A stretch of 16,073 bases of DNA from JBAZOY01 sp041648505 (GCA_041648505.1 JBAZOY010000056.1:1-16073); one strand, 5' to 3'. Counted from the stretch's first letter, positions 7,705 through 14,965 are shown. A program made the numbers and translations. Notes: generated by a model not told the origin, from the letters alone.

Positions 7705-7950
7705 ATGAAAAAAGACAAAAAGTGTTGGTTTTTAAAGATTAGTTGCACCTTATGGATACCCATCTCATGGGAAGGGTGGAGCACAACATTCGTCTTCATG
7801 TGCGTACTGCTTTTAATCTATAAACTAAATGGCGTATCCGATGAGGTCACATTTAAACTTGTTAAGCATTGGCCAATGCTATTGGAGATGGGTGTTTCTG
7901 GCATTGCATTTTATTGGGTTTCTAAAGGACACGTAGAGAAATTACTCTGA
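7705..7950 (+). CDS. Small membrane protein, unknown function
   Basis: A short ORF of 81 residues with a lysine-rich N-terminus (MKKDKKCW) and a hydrophobic segment WSTTFVFMCVLLLIYKL; a second, weaker one is WPMLLEMGVSGIAFYWV. I chose ATG at 7705-7707 because GAGAGA lies 6 to 11 nt upstream; an in-frame TTG at 7693 would add four residues. No family recognised. Two-pass topology with a positive N-terminus resembles small phage or mobile-element membrane proteins, but nothing else supports that. It sits alone downstream of the tRNA unit. Confidence 0.4.
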   Translation: MKKDKKCWFLKISCTLWIPISWEGWSTTFVFMCVLLLIYKLNGVSDEVTFKLVKHWPMLLEMGVSGIAFYWVSKGHVEKLL

Positions 7951-8073
7951 CCCTCCTGGTTGGCGGGAGTTTCAGTTACTCTTCGTGTCATTGTAATGAA
8001 AACCCATTTGAAATGCGAACCGGTGGCCGGGTTATAGATCTATTATTCAATAATCAAGTTCTATTTTCTTCGT

Positions 8074-8101
8074 TTGACAAACATGTAATGGTAACTATAA
8101 T
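8074..8101 (+). promoter_or_regulatory. Near-perfect sigma-70 promoter of the selenoprotein gene
   Basis: TTGACA (8074-8079) and TATAAT (8096-8101) separated by 16 nt, both exact consensus. Transcription would begin near 8108, giving a leader of about 47 nt with AGGAGG (8144-8149) before the ATG at 8155. The strength suggests high, perhaps constitutive, expression. Confidence 0.8.
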
Positions 8102-8154
8102 TTATAATAAAGGCTACGGAGTCGTACAACGAAAATATCTACGAGGAGGCGAAT

Positions 8155-8472
8155 ATGCTTGAAGTTACTGAAAAAGCAAGTGAAATGATAAAAGATTTCT
8201 TGAAAGACAAAGGTGCAGTACCTGCCATCAGGGTGATGCTCTCCCCTGGGGGATGATCCGGGCCCACCTTGGGCCTGACTCTGGATGAGTCAAGAGATGG
8301 CGATGAAATATTTGATGACAGAGAACTCACCTTTGTCGTAGAAAAAGAATTTTATGAACGAATAAAACCTATAAAAGTGGATTATGTTGAATCACCCATG
8401 GGCGGAGGTTTCAGCATTTCATCCAATATGCCTAAACAAGAGTCTTCCTGCGGGAGTTCCTGCAGTTGTTAG
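8155..8472 (+). CDS. IscA/HesB-like iron-sulfur biogenesis selenoprotein (UGA = Sec34)
   Basis: Reading through an in-frame TGA at codon 34 (8254-8256) gives a continuous 105-residue IscA/HesB-fold protein. It runs MLEVTEKASEMIKDFL, IRVMLSPGG-U-SGPTLGLTLDE, then ELTFVVEKEFYERIKPIKVDY and a C-terminal SSCGSSCSC. Relatives from anaerobes carry Cys in the GG-C-SGP position, so Sec34 replaces the first cluster- or metal-binding cysteine. The only true cysteines are Cys99, Cys103 and Cys105 in the tail. AGGAGG sits 5 nt before the ATG. Protein similarity continues on both sides of the UGA in one frame, and a suitable SECIS hairpin follows, so a nonsense mutation is unlikely. HesB-like selenoproteins are a known class in anaerobic bacteria. 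Role: probably Fe-S carrier or redox protein. Sel genes are not in the window. Confidence 0.88.
8254..8256 (+). other. Recoded UGA (selenocysteine) codon
   Basis: TGA in frame within GGA-TGA-TCC-GGG-CCC, at the position where homologues have the first ligand cysteine. The open frame continues for 71 more codons to a TAG at 8470-8472. Confidence 0.85.
8276..8292 (+). promoter_or_regulatory. Bacterial SECIS element
   Basis: Stem TGACTC (8276-8281) with GAGTCA (8287-8292), loop TGGAT (8282-8286). The loop begins 25 nt after the UGA and has G as its second base, matching the known bacterial SECIS rules (apical loop roughly 16-37 nt downstream, G among the first two loop bases). A second stem, GGGCCC (8260-8265) with GGGCCT (8271-8276), lies directly upstream and could stack on it. 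SelB binding is inferred. Confidence 0.75.
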
Positions 8473-8607
8473 AGAAGTCTTAAAGAGAAACAACTTTCAA
8501 GCCGGCATCCAATGTCGTTTAATTGAGACCGATGTGTTTCGTAAGGCGGATGATTTGGGGTTTCTTGAAGGCTCTTTGTCAAAAGGGACACGCAACACAT
8601 TAAGGCA

Positions 8608-8692
8608 GTGACCCGATATTTGTGGTTTATTGCAACCAAACGGCTGCTATTCAGCCCCGCTGCTATTTCCTAAACCACAAACATCGGGTCAC
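8608..8692. repeat. 85-bp near-perfect inverted repeat (cruciform or MITE-like)
   Basis: Outer arms of 22 bp, GTGACCCGATATTTGTGGTT.. (8608-8629) and its complement (8671-8692), differ at one base. The 41-nt centre contains an inner hairpin, GGCTG/CAGCC around CTATT, and a repeat of GCTGCTATT. No ORF inside. It could be a miniature inverted-repeat element, a repetitive palindrome or a structured RNA. No target-site duplication was recognised and there is no second copy in this window. Confidence 0.7.
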
Positions 8693-8700
8693 CTTTACGG

Positions 8701-8946
8701 TCAGGTTTTCAGAGGGGTTAATTGAGGCTCGAACACCGGATCAATTCCCTGATGTTCCATAAGCCTATTGATCATTATCTTCGCTACCTTCACAGCTATG
8801 GGTGCATTTTTCTCTGCTGGTTTCCTCCCCGGACAATAATTGGTATCAGCGGTTTCCCTCGAAGGCACCACCTTATTGACAAGTCCTTTCTCCATCACTC
8901 GGTTTGCGCCTTTGTACCTTACCAGACGGACTTTTTCCCGGGTCAT
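8701..8946 (-). pseudogene. Remnant of an enoyl-CoA hydratase (crotonase) C-terminus
   Basis: The 81-residue minus-strand frame contains GLVNKVVPSRE followed by AEKNAPIAVKVAKIMINRLMEHQGIDPVFE. These resemble the crotonase signatures 'GLVNEVVP' and 'APLAVRxAKxxIN'. Only the last third or so of a normal 260-residue enzyme is present. The frame is closed upstream by a TAA four codons before the first ATG, and the segment between the two motifs looks degraded. The catalytic glutamate and oxyanion-hole regions are missing, so no activity is expected. It lies between the inverted repeat and the etfBA genes, consistent with a lost acyl-CoA metabolism gene. Family resemblance is moderate. Confidence 0.5.
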
Positions 8947-9442
8947 GTACTTTGAAGATTAGTGGGTCTCGTTGTTAACGAACCCCGAAAGGAGTATGCA
9001 GCACGCACCAAATTATCAAAACAAAAAAGCAGCGCCCAATTGATTAAATTCTTAACAAAGAGGTTTTATACTGACAGTTATAAAACATTTGAGAGGTAGT
9101 AGGGTAAAAAGAAAGCGCCATAGTTCGTAGATGACTCGCTTGCAGTTAGATACCCTTTGACCGCAACCGAAATAGAGTTTTATTCGTTATGGCATAAAGA
9201 AAGCCCTCTTCATCTCAGAGCAGTGCTCTTTGGCAGACAGCATCCCTTGATCTTTGGGGTATATTCCGGTAAAATCTATGATTCCCCGACAGCTTCTCGA
9301 CAGCGCACAGCTTCCCGTGGGGGAAGAGACCACACGATTTGGCTCGCCGCGAGCGATGCCTGGTCAGTGGACAAAAGAACGGCTGGGACGCCGGGGCTAT
9401 CGTTGACTGGTAACAAATAATGATGTTTGATAATGAGGAACT
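8947..9442. other. Low-content intergenic stretch
   Basis: No convincing gene is visible. A perfect dyad, GTTTTATA (9063-9070) and TATAAAAC (9079-9086) around CTGACAGT, stands out, as does a short CTTCCC/GGGAAG palindrome (9311-9326). An 87-codon ORF from a TTG at 9157 to 9420 has no recognisable family, no good ribosome site and an odd composition, and I do not call it. The stretch may be eroded sequence. Confidence 0.45.
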
Positions 9443-10000
9443 ATGGTTTTACGATTGCCGAAGTCAATCGAGTGTGATCCGCAAGCACCGCAATTGCTGC
9501 ACAACCTGACCACACACACCCGGCTGCTGTGGCGGGAAAGCGAGATCATGGTTCCAGTGGCCAGTATGACCTTGGAACTAGCGGAGGCCCTGCGCAACAC
9601 ATACAGCTCCGGACAGGTGGTTCGCAGCCTGGAGAACGCGGAACGAACGCTTGCTGTAGAAGAGCGGGGCCTGCAGATGGCGGACCGCCAAATTGGCGTG
9701 CCGCGCGGTCTAAGAGTTTCCCGGCTGCTACTGTTTACAAATGATGGAGCTGAACGCTTTTACCGTAATATAGACACACTAATGCATCGTTACGAACCGC
9801 GTGTTCTGGCGGTGTGTCTCGAAATAGATGAAAAGGGGTTAGGCGAACTGCTTTTCGGCCCACATCAAGTCGCCCGCCTGTTGATGGTAGTGCACAAGCA
9901 GGCCGTCGGTTCGGTACTACTGACGATGGCCGGTCAGTGGGAGGAACCAGGTAGGCCGGTGAAAAATAAACCAGAAAACTATACTATGTCCCCGGAATAA
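9443..10000 (+). CDS. Conserved-looking hypothetical protein, 185 residues
   Basis: An intact ORF starting at ATG 9443-9445 with GAGGAA just upstream. No signal peptide or membrane segment is seen. The N-terminal half is leucine- and glutamate-rich and probably helical (LELAEALRNTY..., VVRSLENAERTLAVEERGLQMADRQIG). The second half alternates hydrophobic strands and helices (SRLLLFTNDGAERFYRNIDTLMH, RVLAVCLEIDE, LLFGPHQVARLLMVVHKQAVGSVLLTM), suggesting a small alpha/beta domain. I do not recognise the family. Its codon choice seems richer in CGC, CTG and GCG than the surrounding genes, a possible sign of transfer. It is flanked by gene remnants on the left and etfB on the right, but a 192-nt gap argues against one operon with etfB. 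Confidence 0.6.
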   Translation: MVLRLPKSIECDPQAPQLLHNLTTHTRLLWRESEIMVPVASMTLELAEALRNTYSSGQVVRSLENAERTLAVEERGLQMADRQIGVPRGLRVSRLLLFTNDGAERFYRNIDTLMHRYEPRVLAVCLEIDEKGLGELLFGPHQVARLLMVVHKQAVGSVLLTMAGQWEEPGRPVKNKPENYTMSPE

Positions 10001-10154
10001 ACCAAAACGTTGGAAACAATCGCAGGAAAATGCCGTCCGCCTTGGGCGTAACTCTGCTCTACATATTTCAAATCGTTATCTTTAGGTGTAAAAGTCAAGC
10101 ACTTCCCTGACAGTCAGTCACTCTCCGGTCTGATGTTTAATCCGCTTTTTTAGA

Positions 10155-10183
10155 TTGACAGCCAGACTCCCGCTCGGTTAAAT
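10155..10183 (+). promoter_or_regulatory. Promoter of etfBA
   Basis: TTGACA (10155-10160), 17-nt spacer, TTAAAT (10178-10183, 4 of 6). Transcription would begin only a few bases before the ATG at 10193, and no good ribosome site is visible there, so the message could be leaderless or nearly so. Confidence 0.45.
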
Positions 10184-10192
10184 GAGACTATT

Positions 10193-10957
10193 ATGAACAT
10201 TGTTGTTTGCGTGAAACAGGTACCGGAAGAGATCCGGATAAACAAGGAAACCGGGGCCCTGATCAGGGAAGACATAAAGGGGATCATGAATCCCTGTGAC
10301 AAGAACGCACTGGAGCTGGCGGTTACCTTGAAGGAAATACATGGCGGCAAGGTAACGCTTGTTTCCATGGGACCTCAGGATGTGGAAAACACCCTTGCGC
10401 ACGGGCTGGCCATGGGCGCGGATCAGGCGATTCTTTTATGTGACAGGAGATTTGCCGGGGCTGATACCCTTGTGACCTCTTTTATCATAGCGGAGGCCAT
10501 AAAAAAAACGGGGAACTTTCAACTGGTGCTCTGCGGTAGGGAAACCGCCGACAGCGGTACACAGCATGTGGGTCCCCAGATTGCCCATTATCTTAATATA
10601 CCACAGGTCACAAACGTTATTGCTCTGACAGTGGAGGCCGGCAAGTTACGGACAAAAAGGCAATTGAAAGATGAATACGAGATCGTGGAAGTCAGACTGC
10701 CTTCACTGGTTACTGTTCTGAAAGGGATAAACGAGCCGAGAATGCCAACCTATCTCGATATATACGAAGCCGCAGAGAAGAATACCTATAGATGGTCTAT
10801 GGATGATCTTGGTCTGACGGAAGCTCCAGCATCACCGACAAAAATTATCAATGTCTTTACGCCGGAGATGAAACGAAACTGTAAAATGCTCAAGGGTTCA
10901 GTGGAGGAGATGGCTCATGGTCTTGTCCGGGAACTGAAAAGCAAAGGACTCTTATAA
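10193..10957 (+). CDS. etfB: Electron transfer flavoprotein, beta subunit
   Basis: Small subunit of the ETF heterodimer, which carries electrons between acyl-CoA-type dehydrogenases and the quinone pool or other acceptors. The family start MNIVVCVKQVPE, the NPCDKNALELAVTLKE block (near 37-52), and GLAMGADQAILLCDRRFAGADTL (67-89) are all present. So is the nucleotide-binding VLCGRETADSGTQHVGPQIAHYL (107-129). LPSLVTVLKGINEPRMPTY in the second half is the usual ETF-beta signature. Length 254 residues is normal. Gene order beta-alpha with 5 nt between genes indicates co-transcription. No acyl-CoA dehydrogenase or ETF oxidoreductase gene lies alongside, so its partner is unknown. Whether it is a bifurcating ETF cannot be decided by eye. 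Confidence 0.95.
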   Translation: MNIVVCVKQVPEEIRINKETGALIREDIKGIMNPCDKNALELAVTLKEIHGGKVTLVSMGPQDVENTLAHGLAMGADQAILLCDRRFAGADTLVTSFIIAEAIKKTGNFQLVLCGRETADSGTQHVGPQIAHYLNIPQVTNVIALTVEAGKLRTKRQLKDEYEIVEVRLPSLVTVLKGINEPRMPTYLDIYEAAEKNTYRWSMDDLGLTEAPASPTKIINVFTPEMKRNCKMLKGSVEEMAHGLVRELKSKGLL

Positions 10958-10962
10958 AGCGC

Positions 10963-11955
10963 ATGGCAACAGAAACTATAACTGAAATCCCCCCTGCCAG
11001 AGGTGTCTGGATCTTCGCAGAGCACAGAGGAAACCGGATAACGAAGGGCAGTCTTGAACTGTTGTCCCTGGGACGCAGGCTTGCCCATGAGCTTCAGGTG
11101 GAGCTGTCGGCTCTGCTGATAGGTGATCATCTTGGTCATCTGCCGGATGAACTTATACGCTATGGAGCGGATGTGGTCTTCCGGATTGAAGATCCGGCAC
11201 TTGAAAGGTACACCACGCAACCTTATCACAGGGTCGTCTGCGATTTGATCCGGGCAAAGAAACCGGAGATAGTCCTTTTCAACTGTTCAGATATCGGCAT
11301 GGATCTGGCCCCGAGGGTCGCCTGTGAATTAAAGACAGGTCTTTCTGCACATTGTGTTGATTTAAAGATAGATCGGGATAAAAGGCAGTTACTGCAAATC
11401 TGCCCTTATTTTGATTATGTCGCTACTATCGTAACGGATGCGAGGCCGCAGATGGCTACCGTTCAACCGGGGATAACCCTCTTGCCTGAGCGTGATGATA
11501 CGAGGCAGGGCAAGACGGTAAGAGTAAAGTTTGAGATAGACCCCGGCGATGTCAAAATCATCGCTGTCGAAGCAAGAGAAGAGGAAGACACAGAAAAGAT
11601 TGAAGATGCAGAGGTCATTGTGGCGGTAGGCCGGGGGGTAAAAGACCTTCAACCGGTTCACAGGCTGACTTCTATTATCAAGGGGGTAATCGGTGCAACA
11701 CAGCCCATTACCGATGCCGGGCTACTGTCACCGGGGCGAATGATAGGCCAGACAGGCAAGGTTGTTCAGCCAAAATTATATATTGCCTGTGGAATTTCCG
11801 GTGCAGGTCAGCACATTGTAGGGATGCAAAACTCAGGTACAATCGTTGCCATAAATACCGATGCAAAGGCCCCTATCTTTAGGGTAGCCGACTATGGTAT
11901 TGTGGGAGATGCTTCCAAGATAATACCTGCTCTTATCTCCTGTTTAACGGATTAA
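10963..11955 (+). CDS. etfA: Electron transfer flavoprotein, alpha subunit
   Basis: Large ETF subunit, binding the redox-active FAD. After a short N-terminal extension comes GVWIFAEHRGNRITKGSLELLSLGRRLA (14-41), the common ETF-alpha opening. The C-terminal FAD domain is complete. It has VAVGRGVKDLQ, then GRMIGQTGKVVQPKLYIACGISGAGQH, then GMQNSGTIVAINTDAKAPIFRVADYGIVGD, which contains the conserved flavin-binding residues. Length 330 residues is typical, and no extra ferredoxin domain is fused. It is the last gene of the short etfBA unit and ends facing the minus-strand cooC-like gene, with about 60 bp between them. Confidence 0.95.
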   Translation: MATETITEIPPARGVWIFAEHRGNRITKGSLELLSLGRRLAHELQVELSALLIGDHLGHLPDELIRYGADVVFRIEDPALERYTTQPYHRVVCDLIRAKKPEIVLFNCSDIGMDLAPRVACELKTGLSAHCVDLKIDRDKRQLLQICPYFDYVATIVTDARPQMATVQPGITLLPERDDTRQGKTVRVKFEIDPGDVKIIAVEAREEEDTEKIEDAEVIVAVGRGVKDLQPVHRLTSIIKGVIGATQPITDAGLLSPGRMIGQTGKVVQPKLYIACGISGAGQHIVGMQNSGTIVAINTDAKAPIFRVADYGIVGDASKIIPALISCLTD

Positions 11956-12017
11956 TTCCCTTGATTATCCGTGCAACAGCACTCGCCTTTTCGTCTCGCC
12001 TATGCGCAGACCAGAAA

Positions 12018-12836
12018 TTACTGAGATACCCCGGGCTGTAAAAGATCGGCCTTGAGTTTCTCGACTATTTTCATTGCCTCATCTCCAGTGTAAGCCGGCT
12101 CCAGAGATTGACCCTTAAGACAAGCCTCAACAATGCCCTCACTTAAAGGAATTTTTCCCAGGAGGGGAACTCCTCTTTTGTTCATCTCTTCCTTCATCGT
12201 TTCGTAAATTGCGTCGGAGCCAACTTTATTAAATATAACCCCTGCAAATTTGGCCCCTGCGCCTGAAGACATATCCTTAATTGTTTCGGCCAGATTAATT
12301 GATTCCAGAGAAGGTTCCGTGACAGCAATCACAGCATCCACACTGTTCTCTATACCACGCCCGAAATGTTCCAGACCGGCCTCCATGTCAACGATAACTA
12401 TTTCATTATCACTCAATATGAGCTTTTTGAGAAATTCACGGCTCAAAACTCCCATCGGACAGGCACAACCCTCAAGAGATTGCTGTATCTTTCCGATACT
12501 GATCAGTCGTAATTTTTTTTCAGGTCCTTCAACTATGTAATCCCCGGGAATATCTTTAATCTGAATAGTATCCTGAAGCATAATCGACATCTTTGGCTCC
12601 GACTTGCCTTCTTTGAAATTGGCACGCATCTTTTCCTGAAGCCCCTTTTTCCCGCCTAAGAAATCCATAAACGGGGCAGGCCGCCTCTCTAAACCCAGCA
12701 TCCAGTAAAGCCCTGTATTGGAGTCATCAGAGTCAATAACAACTACCGGCGTGCCCGATTTTACAAACGCTCCGGCAAGAAGAGAGACAAGAGTGCTCTT
12801 TCCTGAACCGCCTTTTCCACAGACAGTGATTTTCAT
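12018..12836 (-). CDS. cooC: CooC-like nickel-insertion ATPase
   Basis: Member of the SIMIBI/MinD P-loop group that helps load nickel into carbon monoxide dehydrogenase. Seen: the deviant Walker A GKGGSGKS (7-14), the second acidic motif IDSDDSN (34-40), and Cys124-Ala-Cys126 in GCACPMGV, the CxC metal-binding motif typical of CooC. VDMEAGLEHFGRGIE (149-163) serves as Walker B/switch II. Length 272 residues is usual. GGAGG precedes the ATG (RBS inside the tail of the truncated dehydrogenase ORF). No CODH or ACS gene is in the window, so the client enzyme must be elsewhere. The family is secure; a role with another nickel or cobalt enzyme remains possible. Confidence 0.88.
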   Translation of the reverse strand: MKITVCGKGGSGKSTLVSLLAGAFVKSGTPVVVIDSDDSNTGLYWMLGLERRPAPFMDFLGGKKGLQEKMRANFKEGKSEPKMSIMLQDTIQIKDIPGDYIVEGPEKKLRLISIGKIQQSLEGCACPMGVLSREFLKKLILSDNEIVIVDMEAGLEHFGRGIENSVDAVIAVTEPSLESINLAETIKDMSSGAGAKFAGVIFNKVGSDAIYETMKEEMNKRGVPLLGKIPLSEGIVEACLKGQSLEPAYTGDEAMKIVEKLKADLLQPGVSQ

Positions 12837-12849
12837 TTTAGTTACCTCC

Positions 12850-13068
12850 TCATAGTAGTGTATAAGTACCGTAGAGAGCAGCGATGGTCTCGTCTATAGA
12901 CTGATCGATAGGAGCCTGTCCCGGGTAGATCAACAATTCCGTACCGGGACTAATGGCAGAGAGAATAGTTTGCACTAAGACCTGACCGGGGACAGGCAAT
13001 GAAAGTGGTTCCTCCCGAACAGAGACCTGTCCGGGGCCAACAAAATAAAGCGCCCGGCGATCCATCAT
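12850..13068 (-). pseudogene. Truncated N-terminus of a zinc-type alcohol dehydrogenase
   Basis: About 72 residues match the start of medium-chain zinc-binding dehydrogenases, in particular the BchC-like/threonine-dehydrogenase-like branch: MDRRALYFVGPGQVSVREEPL, PGQVLVQTILSAISPGTELLIYPGQAP, then DETIAALYGTY. The frame then ends in TGA (12850-12852) where the family continues for more than 200 residues with the rest of the catalytic and NAD-binding domains. The missing part is nowhere nearby; instead the ribosome site of the cooC-like gene follows at once. I favour ATG at 13066-13068 (AAAGG upstream) over 13081-13083. It may still be transcribed and couple translation to the downstream gene, but no enzyme activity is expected. 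Confidence 0.65.
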
Positions 13069-13183
13069 ACGAAACCTTTGCATAACCGGAGACTCAGGTT
13101 ATAAAGTTGCGAATCAGAAAATATTTTAGACACCATCCCGTCACAAGCGAGACACGACGATATCCATCCATATTGTAGCACCC

Positions 13184-14899
13184 CTATTGCTTCTTCCATA
13201 CCTCATATGGCCATCCGATTATTCCTCCTTCCAGATATGCCACATTCTTAAACCCATTGGCGCTTAAAATACGCTCAGCCTCATAGCCCCTCAGGCTTAT
13301 CTTACAAAGCGGTATGATCATTTTGTCTCTGGGGAGGGTATCGAGCTTTTCCCTGAGTGCGCCAAGAGGAAGCCTTATGGTTTTTCCCTCATAAGGAAGC
13401 CTCATCTCTTCATATTCTTTGGGCATTCTCACATCCAGGAGGACAAAATCATCCCGGCCGCTATCGATCATCTTTTTCACCTCAAGCGGAGAAATCCCGC
13501 GTGAGATATTATCAAGTTTGTTCTGCATCAAGTGGGCCGCAGTGATTACAGGGTCCAGAGGTGGTGAATAAGGGGGGGCATAACCGAGGTCGAGGTGTGC
13601 CAGTTGATCTACAGTAGCTCTTAAGCTGATTGACGCAGCAGCTACATCGAGCCGTTTTGCGACATTACCGATTCCTACAGCCTGGAATCCCAGTAACTGA
13701 CGATTCTCTTTATCCACTACAAGTTTTATGCAAAATGGTTTAGCCCCGGGATAGAAATGAGGAAGATCAGTTCCGGCCCACAGAACAGTCTCTACATTAC
13801 GCTTTAACTTTACAGCTTCCTTCTCTGTCATCCCCGTCCGGCCAATCGTGGTATCAAAGGCTTTGCATATAACCGTGCCTAAAACACCAGGGAAATGTCC
13901 CCGGATACCTGCAATATGATTGGCAATGATTCGTCCATGCTTGTTTGCTGTTGAACCCTGGGGTGTGAATAACCTGTCGCCTGCACCGCCAAGAATATAT
14001 GAATTAGAAACACAGTCACCACCGGCATATATATCCGGGTCGCTGGTCTGACAGAATTCATTTATAAGGATATGGCCGCTGGAATCCAAGTCCAGTTTAG
14101 CATCGTGGGCAAGCTTACTCCTTGACCTTACACCAACGGCGACGATGACAAAATCCGCATCGATTCTTCTTGAGCCGGTTTTTACACCGCAGACATTCCC
14201 TTTACCGTCATCGATGATCTCCTGCAACGCCTCACCCATTACAAGGTTAACTCCCGCAGCCTTAAGGGGTTTTGCAGCCAGAAGTCCCATCTCCTTGTCA
14301 AGCAGGGCACCAAGGACATAATCAAGCATCTCTACAATGGTGACCTTCACGCCTCTTTTTATCATGGCTTCAGCCATCTCAATCCCTATCAGGCCGGCAC
14401 CAATGATCACCAGATTCTTTATTTTGGCTTGTTCTACCTTTTCACGTACTGTAACAGCCTCATCAGGATGATGGAGTTGAACCACCCCACTAAGATTAAT
14501 CCCGGGAACCGGAGGTGCAAAGGGCTGGCCACCGGTAGCAAGAACGAGCTTATCGTAACTCATCGTTTTTCCCTGCCGGCTCTTTAAATCCAGCACCGTA
14601 ACAGTCTTTTGACCCCTGTTTATTTCCACCACTTCTGTCTCGGTAAGTGTTTTAAACCCTTTTACCTTTTCAAAAAAGGCGGGGGACCTCTGAATACCCA
14701 TAGGTGTCTCCATGAGTTCTTCAATCCTTTGAACCTCTCCCGATACATAATAAGGAATCCCGCAAGCCCCGTATGAAATAATCCTGTCCTTCTCAATCAT
14801 GGTAACCTCTGCATCCGGCATTATCCTTTTCAGCCTTGAAGCCGTCTTAGGTCCGCATGCAACACCACCCACAACGATCACTTTCATCCTGCCAGACAT
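13184..14899 (-). CDS. CoA-disulfide reductase-like FAD oxidoreductase with C-terminal rhodanese domain
   Basis: Two-part cytoplasmic protein. Residues 5-450 are a pyridine nucleotide-disulfide oxidoreductase. There is an N-terminal FAD site VIVVGGVACGPKTAS (7-21) and active cysteine Cys46 in SYGACGIPYYVSG. The second nucleotide site is IIGAGLIGIEMAEAM (165-179). DPDIYAGGDC (287-296) and YAPPYSPPLDP (440-450) follow, the latter a mark of CoA-disulfide/persulfide reductases. Residues about 468-571 form a rhodanese domain with Cys532 in the LCKISLRGYEA loop. Relatives reduce CoA disulfides, persulfides or polysulfide with NAD(P)H. A perfect AAAGGAGG precedes the ATG, which confirms the start. 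Length 571 is right for the fusion. Exact substrate is not known; a role in sulfur or redox balance of an anaerobe is likely. Confidence 0.9.
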   Translation of the reverse strand: MSGRMKVIVVGGVACGPKTASRLKRIMPDAEVTMIEKDRIISYGACGIPYYVSGEVQRIEELMETPMGIQRSPAFFEKVKGFKTLTETEVVEINRGQKTVTVLDLKSRQGKTMSYDKLVLATGGQPFAPPVPGINLSGVVQLHHPDEAVTVREKVEQAKIKNLVIIGAGLIGIEMAEAMIKRGVKVTIVEMLDYVLGALLDKEMGLLAAKPLKAAGVNLVMGEALQEIIDDGKGNVCGVKTGSRRIDADFVIVAVGVRSRSKLAHDAKLDLDSSGHILINEFCQTSDPDIYAGGDCVSNSYILGGAGDRLFTPQGSTANKHGRIIANHIAGIRGHFPGVLGTVICKAFDTTIGRTGMTEKEAVKLKRNVETVLWAGTDLPHFYPGAKPFCIKLVVDKENRQLLGFQAVGIGNVAKRLDVAAASISLRATVDQLAHLDLGYAPPYSPPLDPVITAAHLMQNKLDNISRGISPLEVKKMIDSGRDDFVLLDVRMPKEYEEMRLPYEGKTIRLPLGALREKLDTLPRDKMIIPLCKISLRGYEAERILSANGFKNVAYLEGGIIGWPYEVWKKQ

Positions 14900-14965
14900 A
14901 TTGTGAACCTCCTTTAAAGTAATTCCTCAACAATAGACGCGACCTGCTTTTACAACATGGAAGGA

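Noticed and set aside
8254..8256. Reading the TGA as a nonsense mutation in an iscA-like pseudogene
   Set aside because: It replaces precisely the conserved cysteine, the rest of the frame is intact and a fitting SECIS hairpin follows.
8384..8611. 75-codon ORF overlapping the end of the selenoprotein gene
   Set aside because: Mostly an out-of-frame shadow; the tail after 8472 is not recognisable and no ribosome site supports it.
9157..9420. 87-codon ORF starting with TTG
   Set aside because: No ribosome site, no family, odd residue composition; could be eroded sequence.
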